DNA of 64,000 nt from positions 2,108,001 to 2,172,000 of the forward strand of contig NZ_CP061947.1 of assembly GCF_014838715.1 (NCBI RefSeq). Direction: 5' to 3'. A program made the position numbers and the translations under genes. Under the pieces are notes generated by a model. The model ran no database searches, had not been told where the DNA came from, and worked only from the letters and a program-made list of their open reading frames with translations. Source of the stretch: Algoriphagus sp. Y33. GTDB taxonomy: Bacteria; Bacteroidota; Bacteroidia; Cytophagales; Cyclobacteriaceae. Positions 43,770 to 51,470 of this stretch are shown here, piece after piece (positions within the stretch are counted from its first letter, which is position 1; each line of letters begins with the position of its first letter).

Positions 43770-46304
43770 ATGTACGTGAGCAAAATCAAGTTCCTTTTAC
43801 TTTTCCTTTTAAGCCAGCTTCTATGGATAGGAGCCAATGCACAGAACGGATTGAATTCAGGGCTGCACTTTAATTCCCATGAGGTAATTCAGGATGAAAG
43901 AACTTCTTTAGACTTAACACCGAATGAACTGCTGTCTATCAAAGAAAAACTCATTTTGGATTTTGACATTCGATTCAGACCGGGTGATGGCTACTACGGC
44001 TATATTTTTAAAATGCTCGGCAAGGAGTCCGTTCCTATAGACCTGGTTTCCAATTTGGCTTCCGAAAAAGAAAATTTTTGGCTAGTAGTAGGCGACCAAT
44101 CTGTAGTGTCCTTTTATTGGGAAGATCTTGGAGGAGTTATTTACAACGAGTGGGTAAAAATAAAACTGGTCTATACTCCGGTTTCAGGGGAATTCTCATT
44201 AAGCATGAATGGGATTGAGAAAAAAACAACCCTTAAGGACTTCACTAATGTGAAAGATTTTCAGCTTGTTTTTGGAGCGAGTAAAGTCCCTGAAATGCTC
44301 AATAGTGATGTGTGTCCGATGACTCTGAAAAACATTAGAATACATGACGCAGATGTCATGTTAAGAAACTGGGAGTTAAAAAAACATGGGGATGGCCTGG
44401 TGTACGATGAAGTAAAAGCTTATGAAGCTCAAGTAAAATTTGCAAACTGGGAGATAGACAAGCATATCCATTGGCGTAAAAGCCAAAGGATAGTAATGCC
44501 CGGAATCCTGGGTATTACTAGCACTCCGACTTCTGATTCTATCTTTATTGTGGGGTTGGACCAATTGAAGTTATACAATACCACAAGCGGGGAGATATCT
44601 ACATTTTCCTACCAATTCGGAAAACCCTACCCCTGCCAGGATAATAATCTGGTATATAATCCCCTGACCAAGGAAATATGGTCATACTCTTTTGATACGG
44701 TAGTCATCAATAAGCTGGATCTTAAAACATTCAAATGGACAGCAGCCCCTGACACCTGCCCTGAGCCCGATTTATGGCATCATATCCGTCTGTATAATGC
44801 TCCAGAGAACGAAATTATGACTTTCGGAGGCTATGGGCATTATACCTATAAGTCAAACTTGATGACATTGAAAGATGGCGCCACCACATGGGATTCTATT
44901 AACAAATCCAGTCAAGTTCCGCCCAGATATCTAAGTACTATGGGCTGGATAGATGATCAAAAAGTTTTGTTTTTTGGCGGGTATGGAAGTCCTTCCGGAA
45001 ATCAAGGAATAAACCCCCGGCATTATTATGATCTTTATTCTCTGGATCTTCAAAGCAAAAACATAGACAAGATCCGTGAACTACAGGATAACATCCCGCC
45101 TTTTACTCCCGTAGCAAACGCCATTTTAACGAAAGATAAATCAAGCTTCTATACGCTAATATATAATAACATCAACTACAATACGCATCTGCAGCTCGCT
45201 GAGATTGGCATTTCAAAAGAGGAATTCAGAGTGTATGAGGACTCTATTCCATACAATTTTCTTGACACCAAAAGCTGGGCAGGTTTATTTTTAAACACCT
45301 CGAAGTCAAGCCTCATTGCAATAACCCAAACGGATAGCTTGGTTGAAATATTCCAACACGCCTTCCCTCCTCTGTTAAAAAGCGGAGCCACTCAAATTGC
45401 TAAAAGAGGTACTGGAAAAACTAGGCTACTTTATATTTTTATTGTTGCAGGCCTTTTCATTGCAGGCATTATAGCTTATAGAAAATATAGAAAACAACCT
45501 AATCCAATTGATTCTACCGACGATAAACAATTATCCCCTACCACTGAATTGCACGGTGTACCTGCAAATAAAACCGCATCCATAATCCTAATGGGCGGAT
45601 TACAGATCTATGACAGTTGTGGATCAGACATCACTGGCCAGTTCACACCTACTATCAAACAACTTTTCCTGTTGATCTATCTTTCAAGCATTCTGGACAA
45701 AAAAGGCATATCATCAGAATTGCTGACAGAGTTATTATGGAGCGATAAATCGGCCACCAGTGCCAGAAATAACCGAAATGTCAATATTAGTAAGATTCGA
45801 TTAATCCTTGAAAAAGTATCTCCAAACCTGCACCTGACACATGATAATACTTTTTGGAAAATAGAACATAACCAAACCGTCTATTCAGATGTCTTGGATT
45901 CCCTACAATTAATCCAGAAACTAAAATCCAACATAAAACTTACTAAATCCGAAGCAGATCGATTAATAAGAAATTCAGCTGAAGGAAACATCTGTCCAAG
46001 TGTACAAGCGGAATGGATGGACCAGTTCAAATCTGAGTTCACCGCTCAGCTTTTAGATGCTTTGATGATTATGATTCATCGCACCCAAGATCATCAGCAG
46101 ATCGCAATGATTTCAGATTCGATCTTAAAATTAGATCCTTTAAATGATGAGGCTTTGAAGATGAAATGTTTCTCACTTTTCAAACTTGGCAAGAAAGGAC
46201 AGGCTTTAGCAGCTTACAACCAATTCTGCAAAGACTACTCAAATCTGCTAGGACAACCCTACGAGGTAGAATTCAATGAGTTAGTAGAGAAAGGGAAAAT
46301 CTGA
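43770..46304 (+). CDS. Membrane-spanning Kelch-like sensor with SARP/BTAD regulator domain
   Basis: 844 residues. A signal peptide (FLLLFLLSQLLWIGANAQ) is followed by a concanavalin/LamG-like region (residues 30-200), then Kelch-like propeller repeats (MTFGGYGHYTYKSN; VLFFGGYGSPSG). One membrane span (YIFIVAGLFIAGIIAY, about 550-567) leads to a cytoplasmic half. That half has an OmpR/SARP-type winged helix (TPTIKQLFLLIYLS; RNNRNVNISKIRLILEKVSP) and a BTAD-like helical repeat (KLDPLNDEALKMKCFSLFKL, GKKGQALAAYNQFCKDY). It is a one-piece receptor-regulator. Divergent from susC, so it probably senses the PUL glycan and controls it. Confidence 0.85.
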   Translation: MYVSKIKFLLLFLLSQLLWIGANAQNGLNSGLHFNSHEVIQDERTSLDLTPNELLSIKEKLILDFDIRFRPGDGYYGYIFKMLGKESVPIDLVSNLASEKENFWLVVGDQSVVSFYWEDLGGVIYNEWVKIKLVYTPVSGEFSLSMNGIEKKTTLKDFTNVKDFQLVFGASKVPEMLNSDVCPMTLKNIRIHDADVMLRNWELKKHGDGLVYDEVKAYEAQVKFANWEIDKHIHWRKSQRIVMPGILGITSTPTSDSIFIVGLDQLKLYNTTSGEISTFSYQFGKPYPCQDNNLVYNPLTKEIWSYSFDTVVINKLDLKTFKWTAAPDTCPEPDLWHHIRLYNAPENEIMTFGGYGHYTYKSNLMTLKDGATTWDSINKSSQVPPRYLSTMGWIDDQKVLFFGGYGSPSGNQGINPRHYYDLYSLDLQSKNIDKIRELQDNIPPFTPVANAILTKDKSSFYTLIYNNINYNTHLQLAEIGISKEEFRVYEDSIPYNFLDTKSWAGLFLNTSKSSLIAITQTDSLVEIFQHAFPPLLKSGATQIAKRGTGKTRLLYIFIVAGLFIAGIIAYRKYRKQPNPIDSTDDKQLSPTTELHGVPANKTASIILMGGLQIYDSCGSDITGQFTPTIKQLFLLIYLSSILDKKGISSELLTELLWSDKSATSARNNRNVNISKIRLILEKVSPNLHLTHDNTFWKIEHNQTVYSDVLDSLQLIQKLKSNIKLTKSEADRLIRNSAEGNICPSVQAEWMDQFKSEFTAQLLDALMIMIHRTQDHQQIAMISDSILKLDPLNDEALKMKCFSLFKLGKKGQALAAYNQFCKDYSNLLGQPYEVEFNELVEKGKI

Positions 46305-46527
46305 GCTTATATGACAATTTGGCAAGAGTGATAGGTGCAAGCATTAAAAAAACATTAAGGTTACAATACTCAAATATAACATCAAGTACCTCACTAAGAG
46401 GTTATTTTAGTAAAACAATAACAGTTACAATGGGTAAGATAGTGAATCAATTTTTCTTAGAATAAAACATATCCATACCTTCCTTTTTTCAATAAAAAAT
46501 ACTGATTGAAATTTCAAAAATCAAATA
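46305..46527. other. Gene-free stretch
   Basis: About 220 bp between the Kelch-SARP gene and the sulfatase relic. No repeat or terminator of note. Confidence 0.4.
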
Positions 46528-46983
46528 ATGAAGCCGCTTAACGTATTTACTCAACACTTGATCGTGGTTACGAAGAAGAAGACATTAACTTCTGAAAAAA
46601 CCAATATCATTTTTAGTATGAGTGACGACCATGCTTATCAGGCAATAAGCACCCATAGTGGAATTATGGCAGAACTGGCTCCTACCTCTATTGATCGGAT
46701 AGCAGAAGCGGGAATACTTTAACAACTGCTTTGTAACCAACTTTATTTGTGGACCTTCAAGATCAACTATCCTTACAGGAAAATATAGCCACCAAAAAGG
46801 GGTTATTGGCAATACTATTGGCTCCAATTTCGATTTTGCCCTGCTATCTTATACAAAAATCCTCCAATAGGCAGGACACAAAACAGCTACTACCGGCAAA
46901 CTTCATCTTGGGGGCATACCTACTGGCTTTGATTATTCTGTGTTACATTACCTAAAGAACCATATAAAACGATTGTAGATTTT
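46528..46983 (+). pseudogene. Sulfatase relic, N-terminal third
   Basis: Two frames join: TNIIFSMSDDHAYQAISTHS then APTSIDRIAEAGIL, and NNCFVTNFICGPSRSTILTG then KYSHQKGVIGN. The second frame carries C-G-P-S-R, the formylglycine site of type I sulfatases, and later TGKLHLGGIPTGFDY after a TAG stop at 46869-46871. The catalytic C-terminal two thirds are gone. Sulfatases remove sulfate from marine polysaccharides, so this hints that the neighbouring PUL once served a sulfated glycan. Confidence 0.85.
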
Positions 46984-47097
46984 ACAATGAAAGTACTATA
47001 CATTCATCTCTGGAATTTTTTTCCGATGAGATTGTGAAAACTAAGAAAGTTGAAATCTGTATAGGTTACGGAACTCTTACAAATATCAAAATTAAAG

Positions 47098-47114
47098 CAT
47101 CACAAATTGTGATG
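47098..47114. repeat. 17-bp palindrome
   Basis: CATCACAA, A, TTGTGATG: perfect 8-bp arms. Lies in gene-poor DNA between two relics. Possible operator of a lost gene. Confidence 0.35.
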
Positions 47115-47266
47115 TAAAAAGTGGGCATCACGACAACTATGGTAATTAGAATTCAGTCTATTTTTAATGTAAGCCCAGATATATGCTTGAGAATACAAAG
47201 TGAATGCGAAACGGCTCTGGCCTAAAAGAAATTTAACCGAAGCAACCAGAAAGGATCTAACCTAAA

Positions 47267-47484
47267 ATGATGGCGCACAAAAAAAGAGGGCATTTAGCTG
47301 TTTCCGGAGAGTGGGCTAAACATCTGGGAAACAAAAGAGAAACCTATTCTGGAAGGCTGAAAGGAATGCAGGTAAAGAAATTGTCCGAACTGAGCTAATT
47401 AAAGGTGAGGAAAGCGGGCTATCTCCCAAATCCATGGCTGAGATTTTAGAAGAAGCCAAAAGACGCGCTCAAAAAGCCCAATGA
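47267..47484 (+). pseudogene. Short basic protein relic (MAHKKRG type), frameshifted
   Basis: MMAHKKRGHLAVSGEWAKHL in the first frame, then after a shift near 47330 GKQKRNLFWKAERNAGKEIV, RTELIKGEESGLSPKSMAEI and LEEAKRRAQKAQ. The N-terminal RGH..TSGEWAKHL block recalls a small, widespread Bacteroidota protein of unknown function. The C-terminal part ELIKGEESG resembles ParD-type antitoxin ends. A shorter copy begins at 51063. It may have belonged to a toxin-antitoxin or similar module. Confidence 0.5.
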
Positions 47485-47903
47485 CCTTTTCACTCGCCCG
47501 TGAGCCCGTGAAACGGAAGAAGACCTAATCATATTTATTTATATGGATTAGCAATTTTGTTGAATTATAAGCAGAAAAGTACTTTTCCTCATTGGTAAAC
47601 AGAGATTTCCTTAGTGAAAAATTAAAAGGAGCACACAGGAGAAATTAGAGAGATTATCAAAATATCAATCAATAATTGTCAATAATTGATTTAACGAGCC
47701 TTAGATCGGTAGTGATAAGCAGCCTAAGATCGAAATTTAATCACGAAGCCTTTTTAAAACTCTTTCTAAAGCCGACGTAAAAAGTTATTTCCACAATTTT
47801 TACTGCCCTTTGATAGGCCGAAAAATTCCTGAATAATTTTCTAAAGAACTAAAAATCAACTATTTTTAAAGAAAGATAATTTCTGATTTTTAAAAATTAA
47901 GTA
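47485..47903. other. Gene-free stretch
   Basis: About 420 bp. A tandem 10-bp repeat (TCAATAATTG twice) at 47669-47688. The last 85 bp match the DNA before the paralogue at 55191. Confidence 0.4.
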
Positions 47904-48416
47904 ATGAGAGCACTTCGATTTTCTATTTCACTGGTTTTCCTTTTGGCTTTCTTTGGTTGTGAGGACAAATCAGAGCCTCCAAAAATGGATGTGGAACGTT
48001 ATGTCAAACTATTGAAAGCTGGAGATTACGACGATTGGGAACTTCCAGATTTCAACTCCAATGACATTCCTAAACTTTTATCGTATAGAAATGAAACTGA
48101 AATAATTTCTGATTATCCAATAAATGGAATTTCATCAGCCTGGTTCCCCGAATGTTCTTTGGGCATGTATATTTTATGGACAGTTGAATCCATTAGGGCA
48201 AGGTCAATTGGAAGTGAGTTCCTGATTGGCACATTCCCTTCCCAAAATCCATTTGTGAAAAATCGGGTTGATCTTGAATATTTAGAACAGACCGCCCAGC
48301 TTCAGCAAGAAGTTGCTGATTCATACTTTGAATGGTGGGAAAGTAATAAGAATAAGGATTTTAAAGAATTTGATAAAATAGATCCTTTAGCCGGTACAGA
48401 ATATCGCTGGCATTGA
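47904..48416 (+). CDS. DUF4943-like lipoprotein, copy 1
   Basis: 170 residues. Signal LVFLLAFFGC, lipidated Cys19, then MDVERYVKLLKAGDYDDWEL, DIPKLLSYRNETEIISDYPI and ECSLGMYILWTVESIRARSI. The CSLGMYILWTIE block matches what I recall of DUF4943 lipoproteins (family name from memory). Function unknown. A nearly identical paralogue is at 55191, and about 85 bp upstream of both start codons are also similar, so the duplication included the promoter. Copies differ mainly at scattered residues. Confidence 0.75.
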   Translation: MRALRFSISLVFLLAFFGCEDKSEPPKMDVERYVKLLKAGDYDDWELPDFNSNDIPKLLSYRNETEIISDYPINGISSAWFPECSLGMYILWTVESIRARSIGSEFLIGTFPSQNPFVKNRVDLEYLEQTAQLQQEVADSYFEWWESNKNKDFKEFDKIDPLAGTEYRWH

Positions 48417-48512
48417 TACTTTATCCAAAAGAGCATATAAAAACAAATTGAATTTATTTTTATCCGTAAAAGGATGCAAATACAATCTTTTACTTGCATT
48501 TATATACAAATA

Positions 48513-48725
48513 AATCAAATAGCAAACTTTGGGAAAACCAGACGAAAGCAACCACGCTTAACTTAACCCAAGAAAATTTGCGGACAAAGCCCGTGTAGCA
48601 CTTATTTTATAGTCAGAAAGATCGAGCAAGGGAAAGAAAAACTAAATTTATCAAAGGTGAACCAGGTATTGAGCAGGTTTGGCCATGTATTGATACCTGT
48701 CCCTGAGATAATTTTGGTTTGGTAA
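48513..48725 (+). pseudogene. HipB-like helix-turn-helix antitoxin relic
   Basis: Frames combine to IANFGKTRRKQPRLT, FADKARVALIL (with TAG), then VRKIEQGKEKLNLSKVNQVL and SRFGHVLIPVPE, ending at a TAA at 48723-48725. This is the Xre-type DNA-binding domain of HipB-like antitoxins (typical ...RKIEQGKE.LNLSKVNQVL..FGH). Several frameshifts kill it, and no hipA follows. One of several toxin-antitoxin-like relics in 46-55 kb. Confidence 0.7.
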
Positions 48726-48969
48726 TGGAAGTAGTTATAGCAAATTTTTCGGCAGCCCCTCGGTACCAACGAGATTTATATTAATTGGAAATTTCTCATT
48801 AAAGCGTAGTACCTATTTTTCATACATAAAACCTAATATACTATTGTAGGAGTTGCAATACGACTTATTCAATATTCCTTCTTACTAATTGACCCTTATT
48901 CTTATCCGGAGAGGTTGGACAACTTGTCACTTTGACCTATTTTTACAAAAGACCTAAACCCATTAACCT
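48726..48969. other. Intergenic DNA upstream of the esterase gene
   Basis: 240 bp with no supported frame. It must hold the esterase promoter; no clear -7 word seen. Confidence 0.35.
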
Positions 48970-50004
48970 ATGAAAAAAACTTTTCTACTTACCCTACTCC
49001 TATGCCTTGGATTGACTGTCTCCCAGGCACAACAAGGAACCAAGGAGCGAGTCAAAGTACATAGCAGCGCACTAGAAGGCAACCTGATTGGTGATCCTGC
49101 AGACCGAGATGTGACAGTCTATCTCCCGCCTTCTTATCAAACCGAGCCTGACAGAAACTTCCCTGTGCTCTACATGCTTCATGGATTTACCGATACGGAT
49201 TCCCAGTGGTTTGGATGGGAAGATCACTGGATCAACCTTCAGGATGTAATCGAGCAGTCTCTCTCCACCGGAAGTTCCAAAGAGATGATTGTGGTGATGC
49301 CCAATGCTTACAATAAGTTCAAAGGGAGCATGTATGCAAGTTCAGCCACCATAGGCGACTGGGAAACCTTTGTCACCAAAGAGCTAGTGAGTTACATAGA
49401 TTCTAAGTACCGGACACTAGCCAATAAGGACAGTAGAGGTCTTGCCGGACATTCTATGGGCGGCTATGGCACACTTCGTCTAGGTATGAAAAATCCTGAT
49501 GTTTATTCTGCCATCTACGCCTTAAGCCCATGCTGTATGGACGGCGGAGCATCGACCAATCCTGAGATGATCTCAAAGTTGGAAAAAATCACTCCTGATC
49601 AGCTGCAGGATGCATCATTTTCTGAGATAGCGGCCCTCGCTACTTCGGCTGCCTTTGCACCAAATCCCCAAAATCCTCCCTTCTATCTGGACCTACCCCC
49701 AAAGGACGGGGCGCCCAGACAGGAAATTATCAATAAGATCATCGCAAGCCGGACACTCACTACTATTGATCAATATATCCCCAACCTGAAAAGGCTAAAA
49801 GCCATAGGAATAGATGCCGGCACAGCCGATAGAGGTATCAGCGCGGCCACCAAAAAGCTGCACGAGGTATTGGATGCTTACCGGATTGAGCACCTTTATG
49901 AAAGCTACGAAGGAGACCACCTCAACCGGATCGCGGAACGCATTGAAAGAGCAAAGCCTTGCCTTTCTTTTCAGAACACCTTGTTTTTCAGAAAAGCACT
50001 GTAA
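48970..50004 (+). CDS. Esterase D/CE1-type enzyme, C-terminus altered by frameshift
   Basis: 344 residues. Signal peptide ([12 protein letters not shown]). The alpha/beta-hydrolase of the esterase D/feruloyl esterase group has [27 protein letters not shown] (oxyanion), [15 protein letters not shown] (nucleophile Ser) and YEGDHLNRI with the catalytic His. The expected tail PFFSEHLVF lies in the +1 frame and continues into the second hydrolase at 50049. So the original gene likely coded for one two-domain enzyme (48970-50807), broken near 49950 by 2 extra bases. The first domain is otherwise complete and may be active. Confidence 0.8.
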   Translation: MKKTFLLTLLLCLGLTVSQAQQGTKERVKVHSSALEGNLIGDPADRDVTVYLPPSYQTEPDRNFPVLYMLHGFTDTDSQWFGWEDHWINLQDVIEQSLSTGSSKEMIVVMPNAYNKFKGSMYASSATIGDWETFVTKELVSYIDSKYRTLANKDSRGLAGHSMGGYGTLRLGMKNPDVYSAIYALSPCCMDGGASTNPEMISKLEKITPDQLQDASFSEIAALATSAAFAPNPQNPPFYLDLPPKDGAPRQEIINKIIASRTLTTIDQYIPNLKRLKAIGIDAGTADRGISAATKKLHEVLDAYRIEHLYESYEGDHLNRIAERIERAKPCLSFQNTLFFRKAL

Positions 50005-50048
50005 GCGAAATCATCGAAAATGGAGGTACGGGTCAGTATCCTGCATTG

Positions 50049-50807
50049 ATGACTTCGGAGACCAGCCTGCCCACGCATACAATCTTTAGGCCCCAGAACA
50101 TCGAGGCTTTTGGCGGAGTACACAAGCTTCCTATTATTGCTTGGGGCAATGGTGCCTGCTACGATTCCCCTTGGGAGCATGTCAACTTCCTGAATGAAAT
50201 AGCTTCCCATGGTTTTCTTGTCGTCGCAATCGGTACGATGCCCAAACAGACCGATATTCGTTCCAAGTCGCAAAAACTACTGGATGCAATAGATTGGGCC
50301 ATTGCACAAAATAATGATCCCAACAGCCCCTATTATCAAAAGATCGACACCGACCACATTGCAGTGAGCGGTATGTCTTGCGGAGGCCTGCAGACTATTG
50401 AAGTCGCCGATGATCCCAGAATCACCACAGTTGGCATATTCAACAGTGGCGTATTGGGGAATCCCGGAGGTGGAATGGCTGGCATGCCAAAAGTCAGCAA
50501 GGAACAATTGCAAAGAATCAAAGTTCCTACCCTCTATTTGCTGGGCGGAGAATCAGACATCGCTTATGGAAATGGAATGGATGATTTTAGCCGTATCAAT
50601 CATATTCCTGTATTTGTGGGCAATCTGGATGTGGGACATGGGGGCACCTATGGACAGCCACATGGCGGAGAGTTTGCCCGGGTAGCTCTGAACTGGTATC
50701 AATGGCAACTTAAAGGAGATGTGGAAGCAGGAAAGCTTTTCACAGGCAATTCTCCGACATTGGCGAAATCTGCAGGCTGGGTAATAGAAAAGAAAAACAT
50801 GGATTAA
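50049..50807 (+). CDS. Alpha/beta hydrolase domain, second half of split gene
   Basis: 252 residues from ATG 50049; the open frame begins at about 49959 inside the esterase end. It has GVHKLPIIAWGNGACYDSPW (oxyanion loop), VSGMSCGGLQTIE (nucleophile Ser), LGGESDIAYGN (Asp) and VGHGGTYGQ-type His region. It resembles dienelactone/acetylxylan esterase-like or cutinase-like hydrolases. Read together with the preceding gene it forms one continuous protein, so the most likely history is a fusion of two esterase modules that a small frameshift has split. No ribosome-binding site marks the second start. Confidence 0.7.
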   Translation: MTSETSLPTHTIFRPQNIEAFGGVHKLPIIAWGNGACYDSPWEHVNFLNEIASHGFLVVAIGTMPKQTDIRSKSQKLLDAIDWAIAQNNDPNSPYYQKIDTDHIAVSGMSCGGLQTIEVADDPRITTVGIFNSGVLGNPGGGMAGMPKVSKEQLQRIKVPTLYLLGGESDIAYGNGMDDFSRINHIPVFVGNLDVGHGGTYGQPHGGEFARVALNWYQWQLKGDVEAGKLFTGNSPTLAKSAGWVIEKKNMD

Positions 50808-50819
50808 GCTAAAGGGATT

Positions 50820-51021
50820 CATGGGCATTTCTTCTCTTTTTACAGTCGAATGATCTACTGCATAATAAAGAGGAAATCTCAATCATTAGCAATGATGCAC
50901 TTGCCAGCTTAACGCTTTTCATAGCATCCAGCAAGCCGGAAAACCTGTCCCGACGCATGACGGGAAAATGGATACGGTGAAGAAATTGGTGATTGGTGTT
51001 TTGAATAGGAATCGTAATTGA
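50820..51021 (+). pseudogene. Fic/DOC-family gene relic, copy A
   Basis: The frame SWAFLLFLQSNDLLHNKEEI, SIISNDALASLTLFIASSKP, then after a 22-bp insertion KMDTVKKLVIGVLNRNRN matches the end of RhuM-linked Fic/DOC proteins. The core motif is missing. It matches copy B (54223-54673) at about 80 percent with mainly third-base changes. An 18-bp palindrome TCCCGACGCATGACGGGA (50947-50964) interrupts the frame at the same point as in copy B. It starts 13 bp after the hydrolase stop. Confidence 0.65.
50947..50964. repeat. 18-bp palindromic insertion in Fic/DOC relic A
   Basis: TCCCGACGCATGACGGGA, with TCCCG/CGGGA arms. Same location in copy B at 54600-54617 (TCCCGACGAAAGACGGGA). It adds about 22 bp (with the flanking CCTG) and shifts the frame. 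Confidence 0.6.
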
Positions 51022-51062
51022 TTGGAAAAGTCAAGTAAAAAAGAATTCTAAAACCCAAGACT

Positions 51063-51100
51063 ATGGCACACAAGGAAAAAGGACAGATAACTGTTTCTGA
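51063..51100 (+). pseudogene. Second MAHK-type relic, only the start remains
   Basis: MAHKEKGQITVS, the same start as at 47267, then the homology stops. It lies after Fic/DOC relic A. Confidence 0.4.
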
Positions 51101-51470
51101 TTATTTTTATAGTGATTTTAGTTTAAAAATTTATTGGACTTATTATCTTTGGTTTTATAAAACCGAATAATTATGGTAACCATTGCATGCGAGTGCCAAT
51201 GATTACCGAAACTTCACGGTCAACAGTAAGTTAATTTGTCTATACATTGATATCGGCGACTCAAATACCAAGATAATGACCGCTGGAGTGAAGGACTAAA
51301 CTAAGATTCCTTCCGGCACCGATTTTTCTTCGAAAATATGATTCCCGGCATGCAGTAACGTGTTGCTAAATGGAAATAAGGATCATGCGTCCCTTGCCAC
51401 ATCCTGGCATTAATTTGCTTTCCGGGTATAATTACTTGGAGTCTATCCACTATATATCGTCTATACGGTA
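51101..51470. other. Gene-poor stretch before CHU_C gene
   Basis: 370 bp. A short frame (51246-51299) reads IDIGDSNTKIMTAGVKD, like the phosphate-1 motif of an actin-fold ATPase, but it is too short to trust. It must hold the promoter of the 51471 gene. Confidence 0.35.

Noticed and set aside
47669..47688. Tandem TCAATAATTG as a CRISPR-like or iteron array
   Set aside because: Only two short copies with no spacers and no associated genes.
51246..51299. Possible ParM-like actin fold fragment
   Set aside because: Only about 17 codons match one motif, which could be chance.
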